A stretch of DNA of 64,000 nucleotides, taken from assembly GCA_003134685.1 (NCBI GenBank), contig PLCA01000002.1, positions 273,966 to 337,965 on the forward strand, in the 5' to 3' direction. Below the pieces are notes generated by a model that worked only from the letters and a program-made list of their open reading frames with translations, made no database searches and had not been told where the DNA came from. The position numbers were made by a program, and so were the translations under genes. The stretch comes from Gemmatimonadota bacterium. GTDB taxonomy: Bacteria; Gemmatimonadota; Gemmatimonadetes; Gemmatimonadales; Gemmatimonadaceae. Below, one piece after another: positions 51,746 through 60,904 of this stretch; within the stretch, counting starts at the first letter, position 1; each line of letters opens with the position of its first letter.

Positions 51746-52099
51746 ATGCTGACCGTCGCCACGCTCATGCTCGCCGTCGTCCCGGTCGCGCGGCGTCAAC
51801 ACAGAATTCCCGCGGTCCCACCCCCTGCCAAACAGGGCATCTCGAAGCTTTCAACCTATGAACGAGCTGAGATGATGTCTGAGATGCCGGAAGAATCGCT
51901 CAAAGAGCTAGTTCAAAGTGGGGCTGTCTGCGCGACGTGTTTTGGATCAGTGCGTGGCTGGATGCAAGCCGAGCTTTCAAACGCCCCTGCCGGAGAGGCG
52001 GCGCTCAAAGTCGACGAAGTCAACGACGTTATCCTCCAAGTCGCCGCAAATCGGTCCGAGGCGAGAACTGTCAGAGAAACGCCAGCTCAATCTCGTTAG
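51746..52099 (+). CDS. doubtful hypothetical protein, about 117 aa
   Basis: The frame open to 52099 includes an ATG at 51746 (a further in-frame start is at 51707). The protein would start with a hydrophobic segment (MLTVATLMLAVVPVA), which may be a membrane anchor, then a Pro-rich stretch and a soluble part (YERAEMMSEMPEESLKELVQ, AVCATCFGSVRGWMQAELSN). No ribosome-binding site and no family are recognised. The sequence is less GC-rich than its neighbours. The opposite strand carries the orphan terminator near its 5' end. It could be chance; I include it because otherwise 567 bases (51539-52106) hold no gene. Confidence 0.3.
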   Translation: MLTVATLMLAVVPVARRQHRIPAVPPPAKQGISKLSTYERAEMMSEMPEESLKELVQSGAVCATCFGSVRGWMQAELSNAPAGEAALKVDEVNDVILQVAANRSEARTVRETPAQSR

Positions 52100-52106
52100 G
52101 ACAGTC

Positions 52107-53282
52107 TCAGATGTAGCGCATCCACGGTGTCGGATTTGTCGCCTTTCTTCGCGCGTACCAGCGGCACGGCACATAGAGCGCCGCAACCACGACGAAGAAC
52201 ACCGTGTAGAGCAGCGCGAGGCTCCAGGTGTAGCCCTCGGGCGGCGGCGGATTCATCATCGGGTGATTCGCGAAGAGCCAGGGATCTACTCTTCCTTCCC
52301 GGACAAGCGAGACGATCACAGCAGCCAGGTGGATAATCGGAATGTGTATCAGGTAGTAGAACATCGGCACTCGGCCGAAGATCGTGAAGATCTCTCCGAT
52401 CTTGCCCCGGGCCCGTTCTGCGAGGGGCAGCAGGAGAATCACAGGCCCGAGCGTCATTAGCAGAAACTGTAGCGATGCCGGATACTTGCTGGTGTTGATG
52501 AAGCGAAACAAGACGGGCGCAGGGCTGGCTCCCGCTGCGTGCCAGTGGCGGGGATCACCGTAGACATCGATCGCTCGAAGCGCGAGAAAGAGCACGATCG
52601 CTCCCGCGCCAAGCGCGACGCAAATCCTGTTTCGCCGCCCCGGCTCCATCACCATCACCGCGCCAAACGCGTAGCCCGCGGCCATCACGCCGATCCACGG
52701 CACGATCGAATACAGCACCATGAGTGTTGGACCGTTTTGTCCGAGCTGTATCGGCCCGCCGAAGTAGAGGATCTGCCAGAGCCAGCTCAGGGCGCTCTGT
52801 TGAAGTGCCTCGCCCGCCGCGGGTGACAGAAAGTCCATCAAGTTGTGCAAGCAGACCACGGCTACACCGAATGCGCCGATGGCCGTTATCGGCAGCCAGA
52901 TGAGCGCGGCGAGCAGCACCATGCACCACCCGAGCATCCAGATGACGCCGGCCAGGAGGTAGTGCCCGAAATCAAAGTTAAAGGTCCATGCCACGCGTAT
53001 GACTGTGAGCTCGAGCAACACCAGTATCAGCCCGCGAGACACGAGGTACCGTGACAGCGTCCTGCGATCGCCCATCCGGCGGCCGAGGAGGTATGCAGAC
53101 GTACCGGCGAAGAAGGCGAATGCCGGCGCGACGAAGTTGGTAATCCAGCGGGTGAAGAAGACACCGGGTCTCGGCCCACCCGGAGGCACCCCGGCATAGA
53201 CGCGCACGTGATCGATGGCCATGAGGACCATCACGACGCCTCGTGTGACGTCAATGGAGCGGATGCGCCGGTCTGTTTGCAT
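52107..53282 (-). CDS. DUF1624 / heparan-alpha-glucosaminide acetyltransferase-like membrane protein
   Basis: About 391 residues from the ATG at 53282, which has GGAGAG nine bases upstream. The N terminus RIRSIDVTRGVVMVLMAIDH, GPRPGVFFTRWITNFVAPAF and AFFAGTSAYLLGRRMGDRRT is the DUF1624 signature. About ten membrane helices follow, ending with MFYYLIHIPIIHLAAVIVSL. The family is related to acetyltransferases that move an acetyl group from cytoplasmic acetyl-CoA to a sugar outside. The conserved His in LMAIDHVRVYAG fits the catalytic position. The sugar substrate is unknown. Confidence 0.88.
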   Translation of the reverse strand: MQTDRRIRSIDVTRGVVMVLMAIDHVRVYAGVPPGGPRPGVFFTRWITNFVAPAFAFFAGTSAYLLGRRMGDRRTLSRYLVSRGLILVLLELTVIRVAWTFNFDFGHYLLAGVIWMLGWCMVLLAALIWLPITAIGAFGVAVVCLHNLMDFLSPAAGEALQQSALSWLWQILYFGGPIQLGQNGPTLMVLYSIVPWIGVMAAGYAFGAVMVMEPGRRNRICVALGAGAIVLFLALRAIDVYGDPRHWHAAGASPAPVLFRFINTSKYPASLQFLLMTLGPVILLLPLAERARGKIGEIFTIFGRVPMFYYLIHIPIIHLAAVIVSLVREGRVDPWLFANHPMMNPPPPEGYTWSLALLYTVFFVVVAALYVPCRWYARRKATNPTPWMRYI

Positions 53283-53600
53283 GGCGGGATCTCTCCGCAA
53301 GCAAGGGAACGTGCGCAGAATCTGTCTACTCTGGCCGGTTTTTCAATCCCTGAAGCCTTTTTCCCTTATCGAGCGTCCAACCCTGTTATCGGAGATAGCA
53401 GCTACGGCCCGCCAGCACGGACTCCGACTCCATTCGGAGAGGGCCGTATATGGATCAGACCTCATTTGCCGCCATCGAATCCGGGTGCTGGATTCGATTC
53501 CACCACGGCCGCGACATATCGCGATTCGGGAAGATCAGGATAGACGCCACGAACGGACTGTTCTCGGTGGGCGAATAGGCGATTAGCAACCGCTCCGGCG
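53283..53600. other. intergenic stretch without a recognised gene
   Basis: About 318 bases between two leftward genes. A hairpin CGAATCC / GGATTCG (53476-53496, seven-base loop) is present without a T tract. Short open frames here are not supported by start signals. The part nearest 53282 should contain the promoter of the DUF1624 gene. I see no tRNA or repeat. Confidence 0.4.
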
Positions 53601-54602
53601 TTACTCCACGCTCTTCAAGACGGCGGAGAAGAGGCTCGAGTCGACATTTCCGCCCGACAAAACCACGGCCACTTTGCGGCCGCGCATTCTCTCTTTTTCC
53701 TGAAGCAGAGCGGCAAGCCCCGCAGCGCCGCCGCCCTCGGCGGTGTTGTGGGTGTCCGAGAACAAAGCTCGCATTGCCGACTCCACTTCATCGTCGGTCA
53801 CCAGGACTACGCGCTCAACGCCACGTCTCACGATGGCAAGTGCCGCTGCTACCGGAGTGCGACACGCCATCCCGTCGGCGATTCGGGTAGTTGCGTCGTG
53901 AGAAACAATGCGACCCTGTTCGTAAGACAACGCGAATGCGGGGGCGCGCTCAGAGACGACGGCTACCACGCGGGTGCGGAGTCGAAGGGCGTCGCGCGCT
54001 GCAATCACACCACAGACGCCGCTACCCATTCCTACCGGGACGTAAACCGTATCGAGATCAGGAACAGCGCGGAGCAGCTCGAGCGCATAGGTGCCGACGC
54101 CGCGCACCAGCGACGGGTGAAACGATGGGAACCGGTGCCATCCACGGTCCATCGCAATCTTGTCAGCGACCTCGGCGGCGGCCTGAAAATCATGGCCTTG
54201 CTCGATGACTTCAACGCCGAGAGATCGCATCGCGGCATTTTTCTCGACGCTGTTTCCGAACGGGACGACAACCGCAGCCGGGATTCCGTACTGACGAGCG
54301 GCAAATCCCACGGACTGGCCGTGATTCCCCCGCGTCGCGGAGATAACTCCGTCCGGATTCGCCCCGGTGCGACAGAGCTCGTCGAGGTATACGAGCCCGC
54401 CACGCACCTTGAACGCACCGGTAGGCGTATGGTTTTCGTGCTTTACCCAGACGGTCGTCCCGACCCGCGCTTCGAGGAGAGGCCACCGATACTGCGGGGT
54501 CGGCGGCATCGACTGGTAAATGAGAGACGCGGCAGCCTCGAGAGCGTCGAGCGATGGCTGATCATCGGGTACGGTGTCTTTCATCTCGAGGGTAAATGCC
54601 AT
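53601..54602 (-). CDS. threonine dehydratase-like PLP enzyme (no ACT domain)
   Basis: A 333-residue fold-type II pyridoxal-phosphate enzyme. The cofactor lysine is Lys65 in TGAFKVRGG. The phosphate-binding glycine loop is VPVGMGSGVCGVIAARDAL, and the substrate loop is SATRGNHGQSVGFAARQYG. The C-terminal strand LSGGNVDSSLFSAVL is family-typical. The size and absence of a C-terminal ACT domain point to a catabolic-type threonine ammonia-lyase or threo-hydroxyaspartate dehydratase, and not the isoleucine-regulated form. It releases ammonia and 2-oxobutyrate from threonine. Starts at 54602 or 54584 are possible. It is divergent from the DUF5916 gene. Confidence 0.9.
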   Translation of the reverse strand: MAFTLEMKDTVPDDQPSLDALEAAASLIYQSMPPTPQYRWPLLEARVGTTVWVKHENHTPTGAFKVRGGLVYLDELCRTGANPDGVISATRGNHGQSVGFAARQYGIPAAVVVPFGNSVEKNAAMRSLGVEVIEQGHDFQAAAEVADKIAMDRGWHRFPSFHPSLVRGVGTYALELLRAVPDLDTVYVPVGMGSGVCGVIAARDALRLRTRVVAVVSERAPAFALSYEQGRIVSHDATTRIADGMACRTPVAAALAIVRRGVERVVLVTDDEVESAMRALFSDTHNTAEGGGAAGLAALLQEKERMRGRKVAVVLSGGNVDSSLFSAVLKSVE

Positions 54603-54753
54603 TGCGAAGCTAAGGTGATGAGTAAATGCGCCCCAGCAGTTCAGTAAGATGCGCTTACCCGTAGGCGAACGTCACCCGCCGCGGCGAAACAGAATTCAAA
54701 CCCCCTCGTAGGTATAGTTGTCCAATTGGTACTACCGTCCCTAGCTGGCCTCG

Positions 54754-57558
54754 ATGTCAAAATCCTATTTCAGCCAGCCCGGCTCGAATCGTAAGACCGG
54801 TCTGGCCCCCATTCGGCGCCGGAGCAAAGTCCACGCGGTCCGCGCGGCTTCGTTTATTCTTTGCGCAGGGAGCGTCGGACTTGGCGCGCAGACCGTCCCG
54901 GCCAGCTCGGCGCCACTGCCAAATGCGGCCGCGGCATCAGTGACGGGAACGATCACCATCGACGGCAAGCTCGATGAGAGCGCGTGGGCCAAGGCTACTC
55001 CGATTACTGATTTCCGACAGCAACAGCCGCAGGAAGGCGCGCAGGCGAGCCAGCGCACCGAAGTGCGAGTGCTTTACGGCGCGCGCGCTCTCTACATCGG
55101 AGCGCGCATGTACGACTCGCTGGGTGCCCGCGGGATCCGGGCTCCGCTGGCGAGACGGGATCAGCTCCTCGATTCGAACGGCAACAACGGGTCGTTCAAC
55201 TCACTGACAACCGATAAGATCATCGTCATCCTCGATCCGTACCACAACCACATCGACGAGGCGTGGTTCGAGATCAACCCAGTGGGAGTTCGCGGAGACC
55301 AGTTCAACGGTGATCCGTCGTGGGATCCCATCTGGCAGGCCGCTACGCAAATCGATTCGCTCGGATGGACGGCCGAGCTCCGCATTCCGTACTCGCAGCT
55401 TCGTTTTTCGCGCGACAGTCTGCAAACGTGGGGAATGCAGATCTGGCGCTACACCGATCGGCTCAATGAGCAGGACATGTGGTCATTCCGGCGGAAAAGC
55501 GAGTCAGGAGGGGCGATGTATTTCGGATCGCTGAACGGACTCGTCCTCGAGGCACAGCCCCATCAGCTCGAGATCCTTCCGTACGTTGAATCGCGCCAGC
55601 AGTTCAAGTTCGCGCAACCCGCCGATCCCTATCACAACAGCAGCTACAGCAGCGTGAGCGCCGGCGCCGACATGAAATACCTGCTGACGTCGAGCCTCGC
55701 TCTGGATGCGACGGTCAATCCGGATTTCGGACAGGTGGAGGTGGATCCCGCCACGATCAACCTGTCGGCGTACGAGACCTTCTACTCGGAGAAGCGGCCA
55801 TTTTTCGTCGCTGGTAGCAACGCGTTCGACTTCGGCAACTTCAACTGCAATTTCTGCAGCAATACATCGAGCCTCGACATCTTCTACTCTCGCCGCATCG
55901 GTCGTCCGCCACAGCTCAATGGGTATGTCGGCAACATCGCGGATTTCGCCGATACGCCCGACAACACGACGATTCTCGGGGCCGCGAAGATTACCGGACG
56001 CACAAAGGGTGGATTCACGCTGGGGGTTCTCGACGCGCTGACGAATCGAGAGACAGCGCGCTATATACCGGCCGGTGGCGCGTCGGAACAGACGCAGGAA
56101 GTAGAGCCACTCAGCAACTACTTCGTCGGACGGATCAAGAAAGACTTGAATCAGGGAGCAACGACGATCGGCGGAGCGTTCACGTCGACGCTCCGTCAGA
56201 TGAACGACACCATTGTCTCCGACAGACTTCGCAGTCGAGCCGAGGCGGGCGGAATTGATTTCAATCACACGTGGCACCAGCGCCAGTATTCCTGGATTGG
56301 CTCGGTGCTCTTCTCGGATGTCGGCGGCACGTCATCAGTCATCGATCAGACTGAACAGTCCAGCGCGCACTACTTCCAACGTCCCGACCGTCGCGTAACC
56401 AGCGACGGACTCTTTGATGCCAAGTACGATCCCAACGCTACATCGCTTCAGGGCTACGGTTTCTATACACGACTAGGAAAGGGCGGCGGCGACTGGTTCT
56501 GGGAGACAGCGCAGAACTGGCGTAGTCCCGGCTTCGAGACGAACGACCTGTCATTCCTCGATCGCGCCGATTACAAGTGGATGAACGCGAACGTGGGTCG
56601 CCAGTGGAACACTCCGGGACGCTGGTATCGCAATGCTGTAATCCTTGGCGGCGGGCAGCAGCAGTTCAATTACGATGGCGACAAGACCGATCTCCAGACG
56701 CAGCTCTACGCAGGCAGTCAGTTCCTGAACTACTGGAATCTGCGGAGTTTCGTCATTCACCATCCAACGGTTCTCGATGATCGACTGACACGTGGCGGAC
56801 CGGTCGTGATGCGAAACGGCTACAACTACGCCGAGGTTGAAGTATCGACCGATGCAAGGCAGCGCGCCGTGTTCGATTTCGACGTGTCGGGCTCGAGGAG
56901 TATAGGATCGGATACCCACACCCTGACTATTCGGCCCGGTGTCGCCCTCAAGCCTGCGGCGAATATCTTCGTCAGCCTCACGCCGAGCTTTTCCGCGGAT
57001 CAAGACCCTGCCCAGTACGTGACGACGGTTACGGATCCGACCGCGACAGGCTTCTTCGGGAAACGCTACGTCTTTGCGTTCATCAAGGCGCGGACGCTCT
57101 CTCTCGACACGAGGGTGAACTGGACGTTCAATCCAAACCTCACGCTCCAGCTCTTCGCACAGCCGTTCATCGCGAGCGGAGCTTACTCCTCGTTCCGCGA
57201 GTTCGCGGCGCCGCGCACAGCGCAAAAGGTGATTTACGGGCAGGACATCGGGACGATCACCCGCACACCCGCGACAGCTACGAGCAGTGCGACCTACACG
57301 GTAGATCCGGACGGCGCGGGACCAGCGCCCCCCTTTTCATTCGGCGACCCAGACTTCACTTTCAGGTCTCTGATCGGCAACGCCGTAGTGCGGTGGGAAT
57401 ATCGGCCGGGTTCAACGGTGTTCTTCGTATGGACGCAGAGCCGGACAGGCAACGATCCCAACGGCAATTTCGATTTCGGTGCGCAGAGGAGCGCGATCTT
57501 CCGCGACCGGCCGACGAACGTGTTTCAGGTCAAGGTGAACTACTGGATCGGTCGTTGA
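54754..57558 (+). CDS. exported DUF5916 protein with N-terminal CBM9-like domain
   Basis: A 934-residue protein. A signal-like segment (about residues 28-46, VRAASFILCAGSVGLGAQ) follows a basic N terminus. Residues about 60-245 form a carbohydrate-binding module family 9-like sandwich (TITIDGKLDESAWAKATPIT, VRVLYGARALYIGARMYDS, WTAELRIPYSQLRF). The rest is the DUF5916 region, rich in aromatic beta-strands and starting DATVNPDFGQVEVDPATINL and YETFYSEKRPFFVAGSNAFD, ending FQVKVNYWIGR, which resembles an outer-membrane barrel end. Family members are common in Gemmatimonadota and Bacteroidota, of unknown function, possibly polysaccharide-related transport. It stands alone. Confidence 0.9.
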   Translation: MSKSYFSQPGSNRKTGLAPIRRRSKVHAVRAASFILCAGSVGLGAQTVPASSAPLPNAAAASVTGTITIDGKLDESAWAKATPITDFRQQQPQEGAQASQRTEVRVLYGARALYIGARMYDSLGARGIRAPLARRDQLLDSNGNNGSFNSLTTDKIIVILDPYHNHIDEAWFEINPVGVRGDQFNGDPSWDPIWQAATQIDSLGWTAELRIPYSQLRFSRDSLQTWGMQIWRYTDRLNEQDMWSFRRKSESGGAMYFGSLNGLVLEAQPHQLEILPYVESRQQFKFAQPADPYHNSSYSSVSAGADMKYLLTSSLALDATVNPDFGQVEVDPATINLSAYETFYSEKRPFFVAGSNAFDFGNFNCNFCSNTSSLDIFYSRRIGRPPQLNGYVGNIADFADTPDNTTILGAAKITGRTKGGFTLGVLDALTNRETARYIPAGGASEQTQEVEPLSNYFVGRIKKDLNQGATTIGGAFTSTLRQMNDTIVSDRLRSRAEAGGIDFNHTWHQRQYSWIGSVLFSDVGGTSSVIDQTEQSSAHYFQRPDRRVTSDGLFDAKYDPNATSLQGYGFYTRLGKGGGDWFWETAQNWRSPGFETNDLSFLDRADYKWMNANVGRQWNTPGRWYRNAVILGGGQQQFNYDGDKTDLQTQLYAGSQFLNYWNLRSFVIHHPTVLDDRLTRGGPVVMRNGYNYAEVEVSTDARQRAVFDFDVSGSRSIGSDTHTLTIRPGVALKPAANIFVSLTPSFSADQDPAQYVTTVTDPTATGFFGKRYVFAFIKARTLSLDTRVNWTFNPNLTLQLFAQPFIASGAYSSFREFAAPRTAQKVIYGQDIGTITRTPATATSSATYTVDPDGAGPAPPFSFGDPDFTFRSLIGNAVVRWEYRPGSTVFFVWTQSRTGNDPNGNFDFGAQRSAIFRDRPTNVFQVKVNYWIGR

Positions 57559-57681
57559 GGAAGGAAGAACCACGCTGATTTCTGGCTGCGGCCCCTTGTA
57601 GTCTCCACATCCGATTTCGAAGTTTGGGCACTGCGATCAGTTCCGGTCGCCGATATTGAAGGTCATTCCTTCCAATCGCCC

Positions 57682-58365
57682 ATGCTCAGCCTCATCGGGA
57701 TCGTCATTGTCGTCATCGGATTCGTCCTCCGGATAAATCCGCTCCTCGTAGTAACGGTCGCGGGGATCGCGACCGGTATTGCCAGTGGGCTCGCTCCACT
57801 GGAAGTGGTGGCAGCGTTTGGAAAGGCGTTCATCACGAGCCGGTACGTGGCGATTGTGTGGCTGGTTCTGCCCGTGATCGGCTTGCTCGAGCACGCGGGG
57901 CTCAAGGAGCGGGCGCGAGCCGTCGTCGCTGGACTTCGCGCCGCCACGGCACCGCGGGTGCTGCTCGCGTATTTCGCCATCCGTCAGATCACAGCCGCGC
58001 TGGGCCTCACATCACTCGGCGGGCACGCGCAGATGGTGCGACCCCTGATCGCGCCGATGGCGGAGGGGGCAGCGGAGAATCAGTACGGCGATCTGCCGCA
58101 ATCGGTGCGATACACGATCCGGGCGCACACCGCCGCGGTCGACAACATCGCCCTCTTCTTCGGTGAAGACATCTTCATCGCGATCGGGTCGATTCTGCTG
58201 ATCAGAGGCTTTCTCGATCAGAACGGAATCCACGTCGAGCCGGCGCAGCTGGCGATCTGGGCGATTCCAACCGCCATCTGCGCGTTCGTGATACACTGCA
58301 CGCGACTCTTGCTACTCGACCGTAAACTGCGCGCGGAGCTCGCGCAGAAAACAGAGCAAGTGTGA
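57682..58365 (+). CDS. DUF969 membrane transporter subunit
   Basis: A 227-residue membrane protein with about six helices (first: LSLIGIVIVVIGFVLRINPL, then LLVVTVAGIATGIASGL). The conserved LTSLGGHAQMVRPLIAPMAE and HTAAVDNIALFFGEDIFIAI are DUF969 features. DUF969 and DUF979 proteins occur as neighbours, and I recall public annotation calling them subunits of a 5-oxoproline transporter; I cannot verify that here. The stop overlaps the start of the DUF979 gene by four bases, consistent with a two-subunit complex. Confidence 0.88.
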   Translation: MLSLIGIVIVVIGFVLRINPLLVVTVAGIATGIASGLAPLEVVAAFGKAFITSRYVAIVWLVLPVIGLLEHAGLKERARAVVAGLRAATAPRVLLAYFAIRQITAALGLTSLGGHAQMVRPLIAPMAEGAAENQYGDLPQSVRYTIRAHTAAVDNIALFFGEDIFIAIGSILLIRGFLDQNGIHVEPAQLAIWAIPTAICAFVIHCTRLLLLDRKLRAELAQKTEQV

Positions 58366-59318
58366 TAACCCTCGAGCACATCTACTGGCTCAGTGGTCTC
58401 ATGATGGCGGGGGTCGCCATCGTCAACTGGCGCGACCGGAGCAACCCGCGACGCTTGAACAACACGGCCTTCTGGGGCATCTACGCGATCACTTTCTTGG
58501 CGGGCTCGTATCTTCCCGATCTCGCGAATGGCTCTCTCGTGATAGCGATGGTTCTCGTGGCGAGCATCCGAGGTCTCGGACAGGGCAAGCAGGAGAGCGC
58601 CACGCGCGAGGAGCGTGAGGCCAGCGCTCGCCGCTGGGGAAACAAGCTCTTCGTTCCGGCCCTTGCGATTCCGCTCATCACGGTGCTTGGCACTCTGCTG
58701 TTCAAGAAGATCATCATCAACGGCATGCCGGTAGTGGATGTCACGCAGGTGACGGTGATTTCGTTGGGGATCGCAACGCTCGTCGCGCTGGCGACGGGGA
58801 TGATCATGCTCAGGCCACCGCTGCTCGCACCGATCAGAGAGGCGCGCCGGCTGCTCGACGCAGTCGGCTGGGCTGCCGTACTCCCTCAAATGCTCGCGGC
58901 ACTCGGGGCGCTGTTTGCGATTGCGGGCGTTGGCAATGTTGTGTCCGGCCTGGCGCAGCGCTGGATCCCCCTCGACAACCCGTTTGTAGTCGTGACGACT
59001 TACGCCTTGGGGATGGCCGTGTTCACGATGATCATGGGCAATGCGTTCGCCGCCTTTCCCGTAATGACAGCGGGGATCGGCCTGCCGCTCATCGTTCAGA
59101 AGTTCGGCGGCGACCCTGCCGTCATGGCCGCGATCGGGATGCTCTCGGGATACTGCGGCACGCTGATGACTCCGATGGCGGCGAACTTCAACATCGTGCC
59201 GACTGCCCTGCTCGAGCTCCCGGATGAGAATGCCGTGATCAAAGTCCAGATTCCGACCGCGCTCATGCTGCTGGGAACGAACATTCTGCTCATGAACTTT
59301 CTCGTTTTCCGCCGCTGA
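58362..59318 (+). CDS. DUF979 membrane transporter subunit
   Basis: A 318-residue membrane protein starting at GTG 58362, inside the end of the DUF969 gene. It has about nine helices, with IYWLSGLMMAGVAIVNWRDR and LNNTAFWGIYAITFLAGSYL at the N terminus and MTAGIGLPLIVQKFGGDPAV, GMLSGYCGTLMTPMAANFNI near the C terminus, the DUF979 pattern. It should form the permease together with the DUF969 protein. The stop TGA shares a base with the ATG of the DUF2891 gene, so three genes are translationally linked. Confidence 0.88.
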   Translation: MITLEHIYWLSGLMMAGVAIVNWRDRSNPRRLNNTAFWGIYAITFLAGSYLPDLANGSLVIAMVLVASIRGLGQGKQESATREEREASARRWGNKLFVPALAIPLITVLGTLLFKKIIINGMPVVDVTQVTVISLGIATLVALATGMIMLRPPLLAPIREARRLLDAVGWAAVLPQMLAALGALFAIAGVGNVVSGLAQRWIPLDNPFVVVTTYALGMAVFTMIMGNAFAAFPVMTAGIGLPLIVQKFGGDPAVMAAIGMLSGYCGTLMTPMAANFNIVPTALLELPDENAVIKVQIPTALMLLGTNILLMNFLVFRR

Positions 59319-60331
59319 TGACCGCTTCCGCATCGCTCACCCCGGCGCTCGCCCGGACGTTTGCGCGGATCGCCCTGTCTCACGTGTCACAGGAATACCC
59401 GAACAAGCTCGATCACGTGCTGAACAAGCGGGCCGATCTCAAGGCACCGAGCGAGCTGCATCCGGTTTTCTTCGGCAGCTTCGACTGGCATTCGTGCGTG
59501 CACGGATACTGGCTTCTGGCGACTCTGCTGAGGCTCTTTCCCGAGATGCGCGAGGCTAGGAAAATCGAAGAGCTGCTCGATGCTCAGCTCACGCCCGCGA
59601 ACGTGAGAGCGGAAGTCAGATATCTGGGCCAACCGTTGCGCGCGACGTTCGAGCGGCCATACGGCTGGGCGTGGCTGCTGATGTTGTCGGCAGAGCTGAA
59701 TCGACATGCGAGCAAGAATGGAAAGCGCTGGAGTGACGCGCTCGCGCCGCTCGCTGACGCATTCACTCAGCGCTTCCTCGATTTCCTTCCGAGGGCGACT
59801 TACCCGACTCGCGTAGGGACTCACTTCAACAGCGCCTTCGCCATCGCTCTTGTGCTCGAGTACGCGGAGGTCGCGAGCAATGACACTCTTCGGAAAGCCC
59901 TGGTCAAAAAGGCCCGCGCCTGGTACTCGAAGGATTCGGACTGCCAGGCGTGGGAGCCGGGCGGAGATGATTTTCTGTCCTCGGCTCTGATGGAAGCGGA
60001 GTGCATGCGCAGAGTGCTGAAGGCGAGCGATTTCTCGGGCTGGGTCGATCGGTTTCTTCCCAGGCTTGCGGTGCGGGAGCCGGCGACCTTGTTCACGCCC
60101 GCCATCGTGAGCGATCGCACCGATGGCAAGATCGCTCACCTCGACGGGTTGAATCTGAGCCGCGCCTGGTGCTGGCGTTCGCTCGCCGCGACGTGGCCCG
60201 CGAGCGATGCGCGCCGAGGAGTAGCGCTCGAGGCGGCTGAGACACATTTCGCCGCCAGCCTTCCACACGTTGCGGGCGACTACATGGGAGCGCATTGGCT
60301 GGCTACGTTTGCCCTGCTGGCCCTTCTCTAA
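59318..60331 (+). CDS. DUF2891 family protein
   Basis: A 337-residue soluble protein. The DUF2891 features are HPVFFGSFDWHSCVHGYWLL, PYGWAWLLMLSAELNRH, GTHFNSAFAIALVLEYAEVA, then FLSSALMEAECMRRVL and LDGLNLSRAWCWRSLA. The repeated helical pairs suggest an alpha/alpha-toroid like glycosidases, and the conserved FDWHSxxH may be catalytic or metal-binding. The function is unknown. Overlap with the DUF979 gene by one base puts it in the transport operon, so it probably acts on the transported compound or its precursor. Confidence 0.9.
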   Translation: MTASASLTPALARTFARIALSHVSQEYPNKLDHVLNKRADLKAPSELHPVFFGSFDWHSCVHGYWLLATLLRLFPEMREARKIEELLDAQLTPANVRAEVRYLGQPLRATFERPYGWAWLLMLSAELNRHASKNGKRWSDALAPLADAFTQRFLDFLPRATYPTRVGTHFNSAFAIALVLEYAEVASNDTLRKALVKKARAWYSKDSDCQAWEPGGDDFLSSALMEAECMRRVLKASDFSGWVDRFLPRLAVREPATLFTPAIVSDRTDGKIAHLDGLNLSRAWCWRSLAATWPASDARRGVALEAAETHFAASLPHVAGDYMGAHWLATFALLALL

Positions 60332-60343
60332 CGTGAGCCACGC

Positions 60344-60904
60344 GTGAACGAGCTACCCGAATCAAAGGCGGGCGCCACGGCGGATGTTGCTGCGAACCCC
60401 ACCGGAGACGCCACAAGGAACGCGGCGCTCATCGCGCTTTTTGTCGGAATAGTCGCGATCGCGGGTGGATATGCCGCGGCGTTCAGTAGTGGTGGCACGC
60501 CGGTATGGGCGGCCTGGCTTCTCGCTCTCGGAATTCCGGTTGCGCTCGCCGCCATCATGATCCTCGGCGCCGCGCGTGGGCGCCGCGGGATCGGGCCGCT
60601 CAAACTTCCGTTCGCCTTCGTCGCCCTGATATTGGTGATTGGCTTCGGCGCAGCGCTGGCGCTGCCGGCCACTGAAGGTCCCCTCAGCACGCTCTGGCTC
60701 GGATTGCCGGCGCGAGCCGCGATCGTGATCTACGGGGTGGGACTGCTCCCGATCGTCGTGCTGCCCATCGCCTATGCGTTGACGTTCGAGACGCAGACGC
60801 TGAGCGCCGAAGATATCGAGCGCGTGCGTGCGCTTGCGCGCGAGAATCAAGCGGCCATTGAGAGCGGTGCGCGAGAGCAACTGGACGACCAGCGTCGCGG
60901 ATGA
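60344..60904 (+). CDS. small membrane protein preceding a symporter
   Basis: A 186-residue protein starting at GTG 60344, 13 bases after the DUF2891 stop. It has four hydrophobic segments (about residues 25-45 AALIALFVGIVAIAGGYAAA, about 53-73 WAAWLLALGIPVALAAIMIL, about 88-107 LPFAFVALILVIGFGAALAL and about 121-146 AAIVIYGVGLLPIVVLPIAY) and a charged helical tail (SAEDIERVRALARENQAAIE). I know no family name. Its stop overlaps the SSS symporter start by four bases, so it may be a small accessory subunit, similar in position to the DUF4212-type partners of some SSS transporters. Confidence 0.72.
   Translation: MNELPESKAGATADVAANPTGDATRNAALIALFVGIVAIAGGYAAAFSSGGTPVWAAWLLALGIPVALAAIMILGAARGRRGIGPLKLPFAFVALILVIGFGAALALPATEGPLSTLWLGLPARAAIVIYGVGLLPIVVLPIAYALTFETQTLSAEDIERVRALARENQAAIESGAREQLDDQRRG

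Noticed and set aside
51595-51768. 57-codon minus-strand open frame with high GC at third positions
   Set aside because: It includes the whole orphan terminator and has no ribosome-binding site; coding is less likely than read-through of a terminator sequence.
53470-53515. tRNA-like T-arm motif (GGATTCGATTCC) in the intergenic stretch
   Set aside because: No acceptor, D or anticodon arms can be built around it.
58218-59333. 371-codon minus-strand open frame
   Set aside because: It is antisense to the DUF969/DUF979 genes, is very rich in His, Arg and Glu, and has no domain.
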